DNA of 64,000 nucleotides from Marivibrio halodurans (GTDB lineage: Bacteria; Pseudomonadota; Alphaproteobacteria; UBA8366; Aestuariispiraceae): positions 1 through 64,000 of the forward strand of contig NZ_JAGMWN010000013.1 in assembly GCF_017963645.1 (NCBI RefSeq). The letters run 5' to 3'. The position numbers and the translations under genes are program-made. The notes under the pieces were generated by a model. The model was not told where the DNA came from. It searched no databases and worked only from the letters and a program-made list of their open reading frames with translations. Shown one piece after another: positions 26,484 through 35,199 of this stretch (position 1 is its first letter; the number at the start of each line of letters is the position of its first letter).

Positions 26484-28157
26484 ATGTATCGGTACGATGA
26501 ATTCGACGCCACCTTCGTCCATGAGCGGGTGGAGCAGTTCCGCGATCAGGTCGCGCGCCGCCTCTCCGGCGAATTGACGGAGGAGGAGTTCAAGCCGCTG
26601 CGCCTGATGAACGGGCTCTATCTGCAGCTTCACGCCTATATGCTGCGGGTGGCGATCCCCTATGGCACGTTGAGCGGGACGCAGATGCGCCGCCTCGCCC
26701 ATATCGCGCGGACCTATGACAAGGGCTTCGGCCATTTCACGACGCGTCAGAATATCCAGTACAACTGGCCGACGCTGGAGGATGCGCCCAGGATCCTGGA
26801 GGAACTGGCCGAGGTCGAGATGCATGCCATCCAGACCAGCGGCAATTGCATCCGCAACACCACGGCCGACCCCTATGCCGGCGCCATCAAGGACGAGGTC
26901 GAGGACCCCCGCATCGCCTCCGAGGTGATCCGGCAGTGGTCCTCGCTGCACCCGGAATTCAGCTTCCTGCCGCGCAAGTTCAAGATCGCCGTCACCGGCA
27001 CGACGCATGATCGCGCGGCGGTGAAGGTGCATGATATCGGTCTGGTCATTAAGCGGAACGCGGCGGGCGAGGTCGGCTTCGAGGTCCTGGTCGGCGGCGG
27101 TCAGGGGCGCACGCCGATGATCGCCAAGACGATCCGCGACTTCCTGCCGAAGCAATATCTGCTGAGCTATCTGGAAGCGATCCTGCGCGTCTACAACATG
27201 CTTGGCCGGCGCGACAACAAGTACAAGGCGCGCATCAAGATCCTGGTGCACGAAACCGGGATCGAGGAGTTGAGCCGCCTGGTCGAGGCCGAATGGGAAT
27301 CGCTCTCCCGCGAAACCACGGTCGATCTGCCGCGCGCGGAATATGAGCGCATCGCCGCCTATTTCGAGCCGCCCGACCTGGCCCCGGCCGAGGCGTCGAG
27401 CGCCGCCTTCGAGGCCGCGCAGCAGGAAGATCGCGATTTCCGCCACTGGGTGCGCACCAACGTCAAGGAGCACAAGGTGGACGGCTATGCGGTCGTCGAT
27501 ATCTCGCTGAAGCCGATCGGCGGCGTGCCCGGCGACGCGACGGCGGATCAGATGGACCTCGTCGCCGATCTGGCCGAGCGCTATAGCCAGGACGAGCTTC
27601 GCGTGACGCACGGACAGAATCTCGTGCTCGCCCATGTGGCGAAGGACGATCTGCACGCGCTGTTCAAGGAACTGGCGGGCGCGGGTCTCGCCACCGCCAA
27701 CAGCCGCCTCGTCAGCGATATCATCGCCTGCCCGGGGTTGGATTATTGCGCCTTGGCGAATGCCCGCTCGATCCCGATCGCGCAGGATATCTCCCGGCGC
27801 TTCGACAGCCTGGACCGCCAGTTCGACATCGGCCCGCTGGAAATCAAGATTTCCGGCTGCATCAATGCCTGTGGCCACCATCATGTCGGCCATATCGGCA
27901 TTCTGGGCGTCGACCGGAAAGGCACCGAATATTACCAACTGACGCTGGGCGGGCGCGCGGACGAGAACGCCGCCATCGGCAAGATCCTCGGCCCCGCCTT
28001 CGATGCCGATGGTGTCGTCGACGCGGTGGAGACGATCGTCGACACCTATCTCGAGGAACGCCGGGGACCCGACGAAACCTTCCTGGACGCCGTCGAACGG
28101 CTGGGGTTCCAGCCCTTCAAGGACCGCCTTTACCCGCAGAAGCAGGCCGCCGCGTGA
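26484..28157 (+). CDS. cysI: siroheme-dependent (ferredoxin-type) sulfite/nitrite reductase
   Basis: The 557-residue enzyme has two NiR/SiR ferredoxin-like half domains and two siroheme-Fe4S4 domains. Siroheme-contacting residues are seen in GHFTTRQNIQYNW (about residues 86-98) and TSGNCIRNTT. The cluster cysteines lie in ACPGLDYC (about 417-424) and SGCINACGHH (about 453-462), spaced as expected. It reduces sulfite to sulfide for cysteine synthesis. With cysG upstream and no nitrite transport genes nearby, sulfite is the probable substrate. The C-terminus carries a short tail ending QKQAAA. Confidence 0.93.
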   Translation: MYRYDEFDATFVHERVEQFRDQVARRLSGELTEEEFKPLRLMNGLYLQLHAYMLRVAIPYGTLSGTQMRRLAHIARTYDKGFGHFTTRQNIQYNWPTLEDAPRILEELAEVEMHAIQTSGNCIRNTTADPYAGAIKDEVEDPRIASEVIRQWSSLHPEFSFLPRKFKIAVTGTTHDRAAVKVHDIGLVIKRNAAGEVGFEVLVGGGQGRTPMIAKTIRDFLPKQYLLSYLEAILRVYNMLGRRDNKYKARIKILVHETGIEELSRLVEAEWESLSRETTVDLPRAEYERIAAYFEPPDLAPAEASSAAFEAAQQEDRDFRHWVRTNVKEHKVDGYAVVDISLKPIGGVPGDATADQMDLVADLAERYSQDELRVTHGQNLVLAHVAKDDLHALFKELAGAGLATANSRLVSDIIACPGLDYCALANARSIPIAQDISRRFDSLDRQFDIGPLEIKISGCINACGHHHVGHIGILGVDRKGTEYYQLTLGGRADENAAIGKILGPAFDADGVVDAVETIVDTYLEERRGPDETFLDAVERLGFQPFKDRLYPQKQAAA

Positions 28158-28192
28158 CGGCCGGCGAGAGACGCTGGAGGAGTACACCGATC

Positions 28193-28708
28193 ATGGCTTT
28201 GATCAAGAATGGCCGCCTCACCGCCGACCGTTGGCACCTTTATGAGGATGACGCGCCGTTGCAGCCGGATATTCCGGCGATCGTATCGCTCGCCCGGTTC
28301 AAGGCGGAGCGCGACGCGCTGCTGCGCGCGCATGCCGATCTCGGCGTGCGGTTGGAGCCCGGGGAGACCCCGGACGCGATCGCCGACGATCTGGACCGCC
28401 TTTCGGTCATCGCGCTCAATTTCCCGAGCTTCACCGACGGGCGCGCCTATTCCTACGCCCGGCTTCTGCGGGAGCGGCATGGCTATAAGGGCGAGGTGCG
28501 CGCGGTCGGCAATGTGCTGCGCGACCAGTATCTCTTCATGGCGCGCGCCGGCTTCGACGCCTTCGAGGTGAAGGAGGGGGAGAGCGCCGAGGCCTTCCTC
28601 GCCGCGACCAAGGCGGTCACGAACGCCTATCAGCGGGCGACCGACACCCGCCGCCCGATCTGGGAACTGCGTGGCGCGCAACCGGCGATCGCCGCGGCGG
28701 CGGAGTAG
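28193..28708 (+). CDS. DUF934 protein of the sulfite reductase operon
   Basis: The 171-residue protein carries the DUF934 signature FPSFTDGRAYSYARLLRER (about residues 81-99) and the following GEVRAVGNVLRDQYLFMARAGFD region. DUF934 proteins accompany CysI-type reductases in proteobacteria and are thought to act in electron delivery or reductase function; the mechanism is unknown. The start at 28193 is set by GGAGGAG about 10 bases upstream. It is the last gene of the cysG operon and is followed by a strong bidirectional terminator. Confidence 0.9.
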   Translation: MALIKNGRLTADRWHLYEDDAPLQPDIPAIVSLARFKAERDALLRAHADLGVRLEPGETPDAIADDLDRLSVIALNFPSFTDGRAYSYARLLRERHGYKGEVRAVGNVLRDQYLFMARAGFDAFEVKEGESAEAFLAATKAVTNAYQRATDTRRPIWELRGAQPAIAAAAE

Positions 28709-28750
28709 GGGGCGGTGTAGGATCGATCGCCGCGCTGCCGCCTAAAAGAC

Positions 28751-28788
28751 GAAACGCCGCGTCGGCCTTTCCGGTCGCGCGGCGTTTC
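28751..28788. terminator. bidirectional terminator between DUF934 and DUF3035 genes
   Basis: GAAACGCCGCG (28751-28761) pairs perfectly with CGCGGCGTTTC (28778-28788), an 11-bp stem. Because each arm carries AAA/TTT at its outside end, T-residues follow the stem on both strands. It separates two convergent operons. Confidence 0.8.
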
Positions 28789-28816
28789 CTGTTCGAGGCT
28801 ATGAAATCGACAAGCC

Positions 28817-29416
28817 TTAGAACGGCCACTCCAGCATCGGTTTCTCGTTGTCGCGGCGGATGGACGGGGTCTCTCCATCCGTGACCTCGCGACCGAGCGC
28901 CGCGTTCTCCTGGATGCGTCGCTGTTCCTCGTTGGAATCGACGATGTCGCCGGGCTCGGGCTTGGACCGCCAGAAGACGAGATCGTCGACGAAGCTTTCC
29001 TGCTCCTGGGCGAGGGCGGCGCTCTCCTCCTCCACGACTTGTCGAATGGAAGGATCGGCCTCCAACGCGCCGGTCTTGTCGAGAAGCGCGATTTCCCCCA
29101 TTGAGGCCCCCTGCTGGCGCATCTGCTCCTTCTGCTCGCGAAGCCGCTTCATGGCGTCGCGGCCGAACAGGGCTTCCTGCGCGGTCTGGCTGGGTTGCAG
29201 GTCCTGATAACGCTGGCCGCGCGGGTCCGGCGGGCGGAGCCCGTAGTTCGGCGGCAGGGTCAGCGGGGCGCGCGAGACGACGTTGAATTCGTCCGGCGTG
29301 CGCTTTTCGAGACCGAGGATGTCGCCGGTTTGGCCGCCGCCACAAGCCGAGAGACCCACGCCGATCAGCGCGAGCGCCGTCAGCCGCACGAGAATCGAGG
29401 TGCGATGCATCGCCAT
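28817..29416 (-). CDS. DUF3035 lipoprotein
   Basis: The 199-residue protein has a lipoprotein signal ending LIGVGLSAC (lipobox LSAC, Cys about residue 25) and the DUF3035 core RTPDEFNVVSRAPLTLPPNY (about residues 39-58), a signature of alphaproteobacterial outer-membrane-directed lipoproteins. The rest is polar and helical with many Glu/Gln residues. It follows lspA, the enzyme that would process its own signal, and forms an ileS-lspA-DUF3035 operon found in many alphaproteobacteria. Its function is not known to me. An alternative ATG lies two codons in. Confidence 0.88.
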   Translation of the reverse strand: MAMHRTSILVRLTALALIGVGLSACGGGQTGDILGLEKRTPDEFNVVSRAPLTLPPNYGLRPPDPRGQRYQDLQPSQTAQEALFGRDAMKRLREQKEQMRQQGASMGEIALLDKTGALEADPSIRQVVEEESAALAQEQESFVDDLVFWRSKPEPGDIVDSNEEQRRIQENAALGREVTDGETPSIRRDNEKPMLEWPF

Positions 29417-29501
29417 CGACGGTTCCTACCCTTCGTTTCGGCCCGTTCCACCACTCTTCCCACGGAATCGGGGAGAGAGGGACGGCTCCTTCACGCCCCC
29501 G

Positions 29502-30050
29502 TTATTTAAGGGGTTTTCGCGGGGTGAACAAGCCGTCCGCCAGGACCATGAGCACCCCGATGCTGATCGCCGCGTCCGCGACATTGAAGGCCGGCCAGGG
29601 ATTGAACAGGCGCAGCGGGATGAACGGTATCGAGATCGAGACGAAATCCGCGACCGCCCCCCAATGCAGCCGATCGATCGCGTTGCCGATCGCCCCGCCG
29701 ATGACGAAGCCCAAGCCGCAGCCGAGCCACGCCGTTTCCGCCCGGCGCAGCCAGACCAGCATGATCGCCGCGATCGCGACGGCGAGGCCGGAGAGCAGAT
29801 AGGGGCCGACCGCGCCATCCCCGAACAACCCGAAACTGACCCCGCGATTCCAGACCAGCACCAGATCGAACCAGTCGGTGACGGGGATGATGCGCGGCGG
29901 GCGCATCACCCAATCGACCATGTAGAACTTGCTGGCCTGATCCAGGATCAGGACGATCGCGGCCAGCGCGAGGCCCAGCGGCAGGCGCCCGCGCTTCGGC
30001 TTCATGGTGAAGCCGTCCGCGCCGGTTCGGTTCGGGCTTTCGAGGGTCAT
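29502..30050 (-). CDS. lspA: lipoprotein signal peptidase II
   Basis: LspA cleaves the signal peptide of diacylglyceryl-modified prolipoproteins in the inner membrane. The 182-residue product shows all family blocks: LDQASKFY, VWNRGVSFGL, GGAIGNAIDRLHWGAV with the first catalytic Asp, and FNVADAAISIG with the second. Four membrane helices are evident. The start at 30050 gives 14 more residues than the ATG at 30005 (MKPKRGRLPLG); the shorter form is closer to the usual length of about 165, so the exact start is open. It lies 23 bp downstream of ileS and upstream of the DUF3035 lipoprotein gene. Confidence 0.92.
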   Translation of the reverse strand: MTLESPNRTGADGFTMKPKRGRLPLGLALAAIVLILDQASKFYMVDWVMRPPRIIPVTDWFDLVLVWNRGVSFGLFGDGAVGPYLLSGLAVAIAAIMLVWLRRAETAWLGCGLGFVIGGAIGNAIDRLHWGAVADFVSISIPFIPLRLFNPWPAFNVADAAISIGVLMVLADGLFTPRKPLK

Positions 30051-30073
30051 GGTCGGGACCGCCTGGTTCTCGA

Positions 30074-32941
30074 TTATTCCGCGGCCGCCGGCATGTGCTT
30101 GACCGCTTCCGCGCACCGTCCGCAGACATCCGGCGCGTCCGGGCCCGCGCCGACATCCGGCAGGACCTTCCAGCAGCGCTGGCACTTCTCGCCCTCCGCC
30201 CGGGCGAAAGCGACCGCTACATCCTCGACATCGTCCAGTCGGAAGGCATCGTCGGGCGCGTCCGCGTCGCTGATCACGATGTCGGAGGTGATGCAGACAT
30301 CCGCGAAATCGACGGTGGCGAGCGCCCCCTGGATCGCGGGGGAGGCATGCACCACCGGTGCCGCGTCGAGATTGGCGCGGATCGCCTTCTCGTTGCGCTT
30401 GCGCTCCAGCGCGGCGAGCACGACGCGGCGCGCGCGGCGCACCGTCGCCCATTTCGCCTCGAGGGCCTCGTCGCGCCAACCGGCCGGAATTTCCGGCATC
30501 TGGCGCAGATGGACGGAATTGTCGTCCGCCGCGCCGGTGCGGGCGAGCCAGGCCTCCTCCGTCGTGAAGCTGAGGATCGGGGCGAGCCACGCGGTCAGGC
30601 AGTCGAACACCGTGTCCAGCACGCTGAGCGCCGCGAGGCGGTCCGCGTCGTCCGGCGCGTCGCAATAGAGCGAATCCTTGCGCACGTCGAAATAGAAGGC
30701 GGAGAGATCGACCGCGCAAAACTCATGCAACTCGCGGAAGATGCGGTTGAAGTCATAGCCCTCGATGCCCGCGCGCACGACGCCGTCCATCGCCGAAAGA
30801 CGGCTCAGCACCCAGCGCTCAAGCTCCGGCATGTCCTTGGGATCGACGCGCTTCGCCGGATCGAAATGCGCGAGATTGCCGAGCAGCCAGCGCAGCGTGT
30901 TGCGGAAGCGCCGATAATAGTCGGTGAGCTGCTTCAGCATCGCCTCGCCGATGCGCAGATCGCCGGAATAATCCTCCGAGACGACCCACAGGCGCAGGAT
31001 CTCCGCCCCGTACTTGTCGTTCACCTCCTGCGGCACGACGACATTGCCGAGGGATTTCGACATCTTGCGGCCGTCCTCCGCCATGACGAAGCCGTGCGTC
31101 AGCACCGCGTCATAGGGCGCGCGCCCGCGCGTGCCGCAGCTTTCCAGCAGCGAGGAATGGAACCAGCCGCGATGCTGGTCGGAGCCTTCGAGATAAAGCG
31201 AGGCGGGCCATTGCTGATCCGCACGCGCCTCCAGCGTGAAGGCGTGGGTCGATCCGGAATCGAACCAGACATCGACGACGTCGCGCACCTGCTCGTACGC
31301 CCCGGAATCGTAGTCATTGCCGAGGAAACGCGACGGATCGCTGGTGAACCAGGCGTCCGCGCCCTCTTCCCGGAAGGCGGCGACGATCCGGTCGACCACG
31401 GCCTGATCGCGCAGCGGCTCGCCGGTTTCCTTATGGACGAAGACCGGGATCGGCACGCCCCAGGCGCGCTGGCGGCTGACGCACCAGTCGGGCCGGCTCT
31501 CGATCATGGAATAGAGGCGCCGCTGCCCGGCCTTGGGATAGAAATCGGTCTTCTCGATCGCCTGTAACGCCTTGGCGCGCAGGTCGTTCGTCTCCATCGA
31601 GATGAACCATTGCGCCGTGTTGCGGAAGATCAGCGGCGCCTTGGAGCGCCAGCTATGCGGATATTGGTGGCGCAGCGACCCCTTGGCCAGCAGCTTGCCG
31701 GCCTTCGCGATCTCGCGGATGGCGGTGCCGTTGGCCGGGCCGTCCTTGCCTTCCTGGGTGATGACGGCGGCGCCGTCCATCAGCGGCACGAAATCGTGGA
31801 AACAGCCGTCCTCGCCGACCGTCTCCGGGATCTCGATGCCGTTGGCGCGGCCCAGATGCCAGTCATCCGCGCCGTGGCCCGGCGCGATATGGACGAAGCC
31901 CGTGCCCGCGTCGTCGGTCACGAATTCGGCCGACAGGACGGGGACGTCGAAATCGTAATGGCCGCCGGCGCCCTCGACCCCGCGCCAGGGATGGGCGCAG
32001 GTGCTGCCGGCGATGCGCGCGCCCGGCAGGGTGGCGACGATTTCGTGCGCGGCGATGCCCGCCTGCTCGCAGGTGGCGGCGACGAGGTTCCGGGCGACGA
32101 CCAGCCGCTCGCCGACGGTGGCGCCGGTCTTCTCCGCGACCTCCGTCACCTCGATGACGGCATAGTCGAAGTCCTCGTGGCAGGCGACGGCGCGGTTGCC
32201 GGGGATGGTCCAGGGCGTGGTCGTCCAGATCACCACGCTGGCGCCTTCCAGCGCCGGGTCGGCCGCCTTCACCACCGGGAACCTGACCCAGATGGTGGTC
32301 GATTTGTGCTCCATGTACTCGGCCTCGGCCTCGGCCAGGGCGGTCTTCTCCACCGCCGACCACCAGACAGGCCGGGCGCCCCGGAACAGCGCGCCGGACA
32401 TCAGGAACTTGCCAAGCTCGTCGGCGATCACCGCCTCGGCCTCGTAGTTCATGGTGAGGTAGGGATTGTCCCAATCGCCGAGCACGCCGAGGCGCTTGAA
32501 CTCCTCGCGCTGCACGCCGATCCAGTGGTCGGCGAACTCCCGGCATTCACGCCGGAACTCGACGATCGGCACGGCGTCCTTGTCCTGGCCCTTCTCGCGA
32601 TAGCGCTCCTCGATCTTCCATTCGATCGGCAGGCCGTGGCAGTCCCAGCCCGGCACATAGGGCGCGTCATAGCCCGTCATCTGGCGCGAGCGGTTGATGA
32701 TGTCCTTCAGGATCTTGTTCAGCGCGTGGCCGATATGCAGATGACCGTTCGCATAGGGCGGGCCGTCATGCAGGATATATTTCTCCCGGCCCTTCGAGTC
32801 CGCGCGCAGCTTCCCCCACAGGTCTATCTCCGCCCACCGCGCCAGAATCTCCGGCTCGCGCTGCGGCAGGCCGGCGCGCATCGGGAAATCCGTGCGCGGC
32901 AGATGGAGCGTGTCCTTGTAGTCGGGCTGGTCGGCATTCAT
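30074..32941 (-). CDS. ileS: isoleucyl-tRNA synthetase
   Basis: This 955-residue class I synthetase attaches isoleucine to its tRNA. The HIGH motif appears in PYANGHLHIGHALNK (about residues 60-74) and the KMSKS motif in GRKMSKSLGNVV (about 623-634). The editing domain lies between them, with the GTGFVHIAPGHGADD region. Four C-terminal cysteines, CQRCW and CGRC, form the zinc site seen in bacterial-type IleRS. Length is normal. It heads an ileS-lspA-DUF3035 operon. Its promoter must lie in the 279 bp divergent gap upstream (32942-33220), which it shares with the 33221 gene. Confidence 0.97.
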   Translation of the reverse strand: MNADQPDYKDTLHLPRTDFPMRAGLPQREPEILARWAEIDLWGKLRADSKGREKYILHDGPPYANGHLHIGHALNKILKDIINRSRQMTGYDAPYVPGWDCHGLPIEWKIEERYREKGQDKDAVPIVEFRRECREFADHWIGVQREEFKRLGVLGDWDNPYLTMNYEAEAVIADELGKFLMSGALFRGARPVWWSAVEKTALAEAEAEYMEHKSTTIWVRFPVVKAADPALEGASVVIWTTTPWTIPGNRAVACHEDFDYAVIEVTEVAEKTGATVGERLVVARNLVAATCEQAGIAAHEIVATLPGARIAGSTCAHPWRGVEGAGGHYDFDVPVLSAEFVTDDAGTGFVHIAPGHGADDWHLGRANGIEIPETVGEDGCFHDFVPLMDGAAVITQEGKDGPANGTAIREIAKAGKLLAKGSLRHQYPHSWRSKAPLIFRNTAQWFISMETNDLRAKALQAIEKTDFYPKAGQRRLYSMIESRPDWCVSRQRAWGVPIPVFVHKETGEPLRDQAVVDRIVAAFREEGADAWFTSDPSRFLGNDYDSGAYEQVRDVVDVWFDSGSTHAFTLEARADQQWPASLYLEGSDQHRGWFHSSLLESCGTRGRAPYDAVLTHGFVMAEDGRKMSKSLGNVVVPQEVNDKYGAEILRLWVVSEDYSGDLRIGEAMLKQLTDYYRRFRNTLRWLLGNLAHFDPAKRVDPKDMPELERWVLSRLSAMDGVVRAGIEGYDFNRIFRELHEFCAVDLSAFYFDVRKDSLYCDAPDDADRLAALSVLDTVFDCLTAWLAPILSFTTEEAWLARTGAADDNSVHLRQMPEIPAGWRDEALEAKWATVRRARRVVLAALERKRNEKAIRANLDAAPVVHASPAIQGALATVDFADVCITSDIVISDADAPDDAFRLDDVEDVAVAFARAEGEKCQRCWKVLPDVGAGPDAPDVCGRCAEAVKHMPAAAE

Positions 32942-33220
32942 CGCTCGGGCTCTCGGGCTTATTCCAAAATATCGGAAGACCGCGCCGGTTTACGCCAGTT
33001 GACCGGGGATTTCCAGCCCGGCGGGGCGGTGGCGGCGTCAGGGCGGCCGGGGATGTATTCCTCGTCCTGAAATGAGTTCCCAAACCGCCATCGATGTTCT
33101 CTATAATCGAATAATCATAATATTGCTCGTATTGGGATATGCCGTATCCGGCTTCGTCGGGGGCACCGGGAACGCATCCGGTCCGCCCGGAAAAGCGATT
33201 GTCGATAAGGGAGAGGGACA

Positions 33221-33922
33221 ATGTCCGCGAAGCAACTTGTTCGTGCCAATATAACCGCCTTCGGCGGCCCGCGTCGCGGGGCGTGGCGGCGTCTCGGCGC
33301 GTTGTCGATTTTCCTGGCCGACGGCGTGGTCGAGCGTCTGCACTTCACCGACGGGTCGAATGACCCCTTCATCCACGATCCGAGGGACGGATCGCCGATG
33401 TCGCCGGAAATGGCGGAGCGCCTGAAGGAATTCAGCGAGGCCCTCAAGGATCGGGAGAGCCACGTCAATTCCTTCATCGAGACGCATGAGATCGAGATGG
33501 CGGAAGGCAGCATCGATCTTCACGAGGTCCAGGCCGGGATCGACGGCTTGAAGGCCAATCTCGAACGGATGGTGGCCTCGCAGATGGAACGCATGGGCCA
33601 TCTCGCCATCGCGGGCTCGGTCGCCTCCATCCTCGGACTGGCTCTGGCGGTCTATCTCCTCTGGCCGGATCGCTGGGACCCGGACGGCGATTTCGACGGG
33701 GACGGCAATCCGAACTATACCGACGGGGACGACGACAATGACGGCACCCCAGACGACGAGGACCGCTATCCCATGGACAAGGACCTTCAATGCTTCCCGC
33801 CGCCATGGCTCGGTGAATGCCTGACGGGCGATTCCGGTGTCGTGCCGCGATATTATGCCGAGATGCTGACGACGAAGGGCTTTTATACCGTGCCGCATTT
33901 CTCGATGCAGCGGATCTACTGA
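33221..33922 (+). CDS. single-pass membrane protein with calcium-type Asp repeats
   Basis: The 233-residue protein has an N-terminal soluble part (about 1-60), a helical coiled-coil-like stretch (about 61-125) and one membrane helix (about 127-147). After it comes a run of thrombospondin type 3-like Asp repeats (about 151-188: DPDGDFDGDGNP, TDGDDDNDGTPDDEDRYP), then a tail with two Cys (CFPPPWLGEC). Such Asp repeats bind Ca2+ and are usually extracellular, which would place the C-terminus outside. I recognise no family. Upstream, a perfect TATAAT (33102-33107) lies in an A/T-rich stretch but with a poor -35, so its promoter is uncertain. It ends 23 bp before the convergent PLP enzyme gene. 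Confidence 0.75.
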   Translation: MSAKQLVRANITAFGGPRRGAWRRLGALSIFLADGVVERLHFTDGSNDPFIHDPRDGSPMSPEMAERLKEFSEALKDRESHVNSFIETHEIEMAEGSIDLHEVQAGIDGLKANLERMVASQMERMGHLAIAGSVASILGLALAVYLLWPDRWDPDGDFDGDGNPNYTDGDDDNDGTPDDEDRYPMDKDLQCFPPPWLGECLTGDSGVVPRYYAEMLTTKGFYTVPHFSMQRIY

Positions 33923-33944
33923 GACTCTAATGCCCGGGCAGTCG

Positions 33945-35132
33945 TTACCGTGCGTCGAGGCTTCGCTCCAGGTCGGCGATCAAATCCGCCACCGCCTCGA
34001 TCCCGATGGAGAGGCGCAGCAGGTTGTCGGGCACCGGGCTGTCCGGCGGCTCGATCGCCTTGCGATGCTCGATCAGCGTTTCCACCCCGCCAAGGCTGGT
34101 GGCGGGGATGATCAGCCGCGTCGCGGTGGCGACCCGCTTGGCGGCGGCGAAGCCGGTCTCGTCCTTGCCGCCCCCGTCGCCGCCCCCGCCCCCGCCCTTG
34201 ACCAGAAGCGAGAGCATGCCGCCGAAACCGCCGGTGAATTGCCGCCGGGCGATGGCGTGATCGGGGTGGCTTTCCAGCCCGGGATAAAGCACGCCCTCCA
34301 ACGCGGGATGGCCGTCGAAATGCTGGGCGATGGCGTGCGCGTTGTCGCAGGCGCGTTCCCACCGCAGCGCCAGCGTGCGCATGCCGCGCAGCAGCAGCCA
34401 AGCCTCCATCGGCCCCAGCACGCCGCCATTCAGGGTGCGGACCTGACGCACCGCCTGCCAGCGCGGCCCGTCCGGATCGGCGGTCGATAGCGCGCCCGCC
34501 ACCAGGTCGCTGTGCCCGCCCAGATATTTGGTTGCCGACTGGAAGACGATATCGGCGCCGAGCGCCAGCGGCCGGATGGTCAGCGCGGGCGTGCAGGTGG
34601 CGTCCACCGCCAGCGCCGCGCCGGCCGCGTGCGCGGCCCGCGCCGTCGCGGCGATGTCCAGCACCTCCCAGGTCGGGTTCAGCGTCGTCTCGATCCAGAC
34701 CAGATCGGTCTCGCCCTTCGCCAGCACGGCCGACAGCCCGTCCGCCGCGCGCGCGTCGTAGAAATCGAGGCCGAGGCCGCGCGTCTCCGCGAAGCGCTTC
34801 AGCGCGACCCGGCTGCCGTGATAGAGCATGGTCGGCGCGGCGATCCGCTTGCCGCGCGGCACGGTTTCCAGCACCGCCGCGACGCCCGCCATGCCGGACG
34901 CGAAGGTCAGGCTTTCCGCCGCCCCGTCCAGCGCGGCGATCACCCGCTCCACGCTCAGATAGGTCGGGTTCTCCGGCCGGCTGTAGCTCGCCCCCGCGAT
35001 CAGGTCGTAATTGCCGTCGCGCGCATAGGTGCTGGCCATATGGATCGGCGGCGTCACCGCGCCCGTTGCCGGGTCGGTATAGTGCAGCGCCTGGGCCAGC
35101 AGGGTGCGGGGATCGGTCGGGGGCTGGGTCAT
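33945..35132 (-). CDS. cystathionine gamma-synthase/lyase-type PLP enzyme
   Basis: The 395-residue protein belongs to the Cys/Met metabolism PLP family. Cofactor-site segments are SGMAGVAAVLE, WIETTLNPTWEV, DATCTPALTIRP and the PLP lysine in QSATKYLGGHSDL (about residue 203). Members catalyse cystathionine synthesis or cleavage, or homocysteine/methionine gamma reactions; which one cannot be read here. An unusual Gly-rich insertion (KGGGGGGDGGGKDE, about residues 312-325) interrupts the C-terminal domain just where relatives have a compact GFxxAxxFxxxL segment. The start at 35132 has GAGGAAAT directly upstream; a further in-frame ATG lies 27 bases earlier. Confidence 0.87.
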   Translation of the reverse strand: MTQPPTDPRTLLAQALHYTDPATGAVTPPIHMASTYARDGNYDLIAGASYSRPENPTYLSVERVIAALDGAAESLTFASGMAGVAAVLETVPRGKRIAAPTMLYHGSRVALKRFAETRGLGLDFYDARAADGLSAVLAKGETDLVWIETTLNPTWEVLDIAATARAAHAAGAALAVDATCTPALTIRPLALGADIVFQSATKYLGGHSDLVAGALSTADPDGPRWQAVRQVRTLNGGVLGPMEAWLLLRGMRTLALRWERACDNAHAIAQHFDGHPALEGVLYPGLESHPDHAIARRQFTGGFGGMLSLLVKGGGGGGDGGGKDETGFAAAKRVATATRLIIPATSLGGVETLIEHRKAIEPPDSPVPDNLLRLSIGIEAVADLIADLERSLDAR

Positions 35133-35199
35133 GATTTCCTCGGGTGGCCTGTTCGCCATGCTCTATCGGGTGGGGAGGGGAGGGCGGCGTGAAACGCCC

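Noticed and set aside
30095-33070. Long open frames on the plus strand opposite ileS
   Set aside because: They are Arg/His/Asp-rich antisense shadows of a strongly conserved gene in a high-GC genome.
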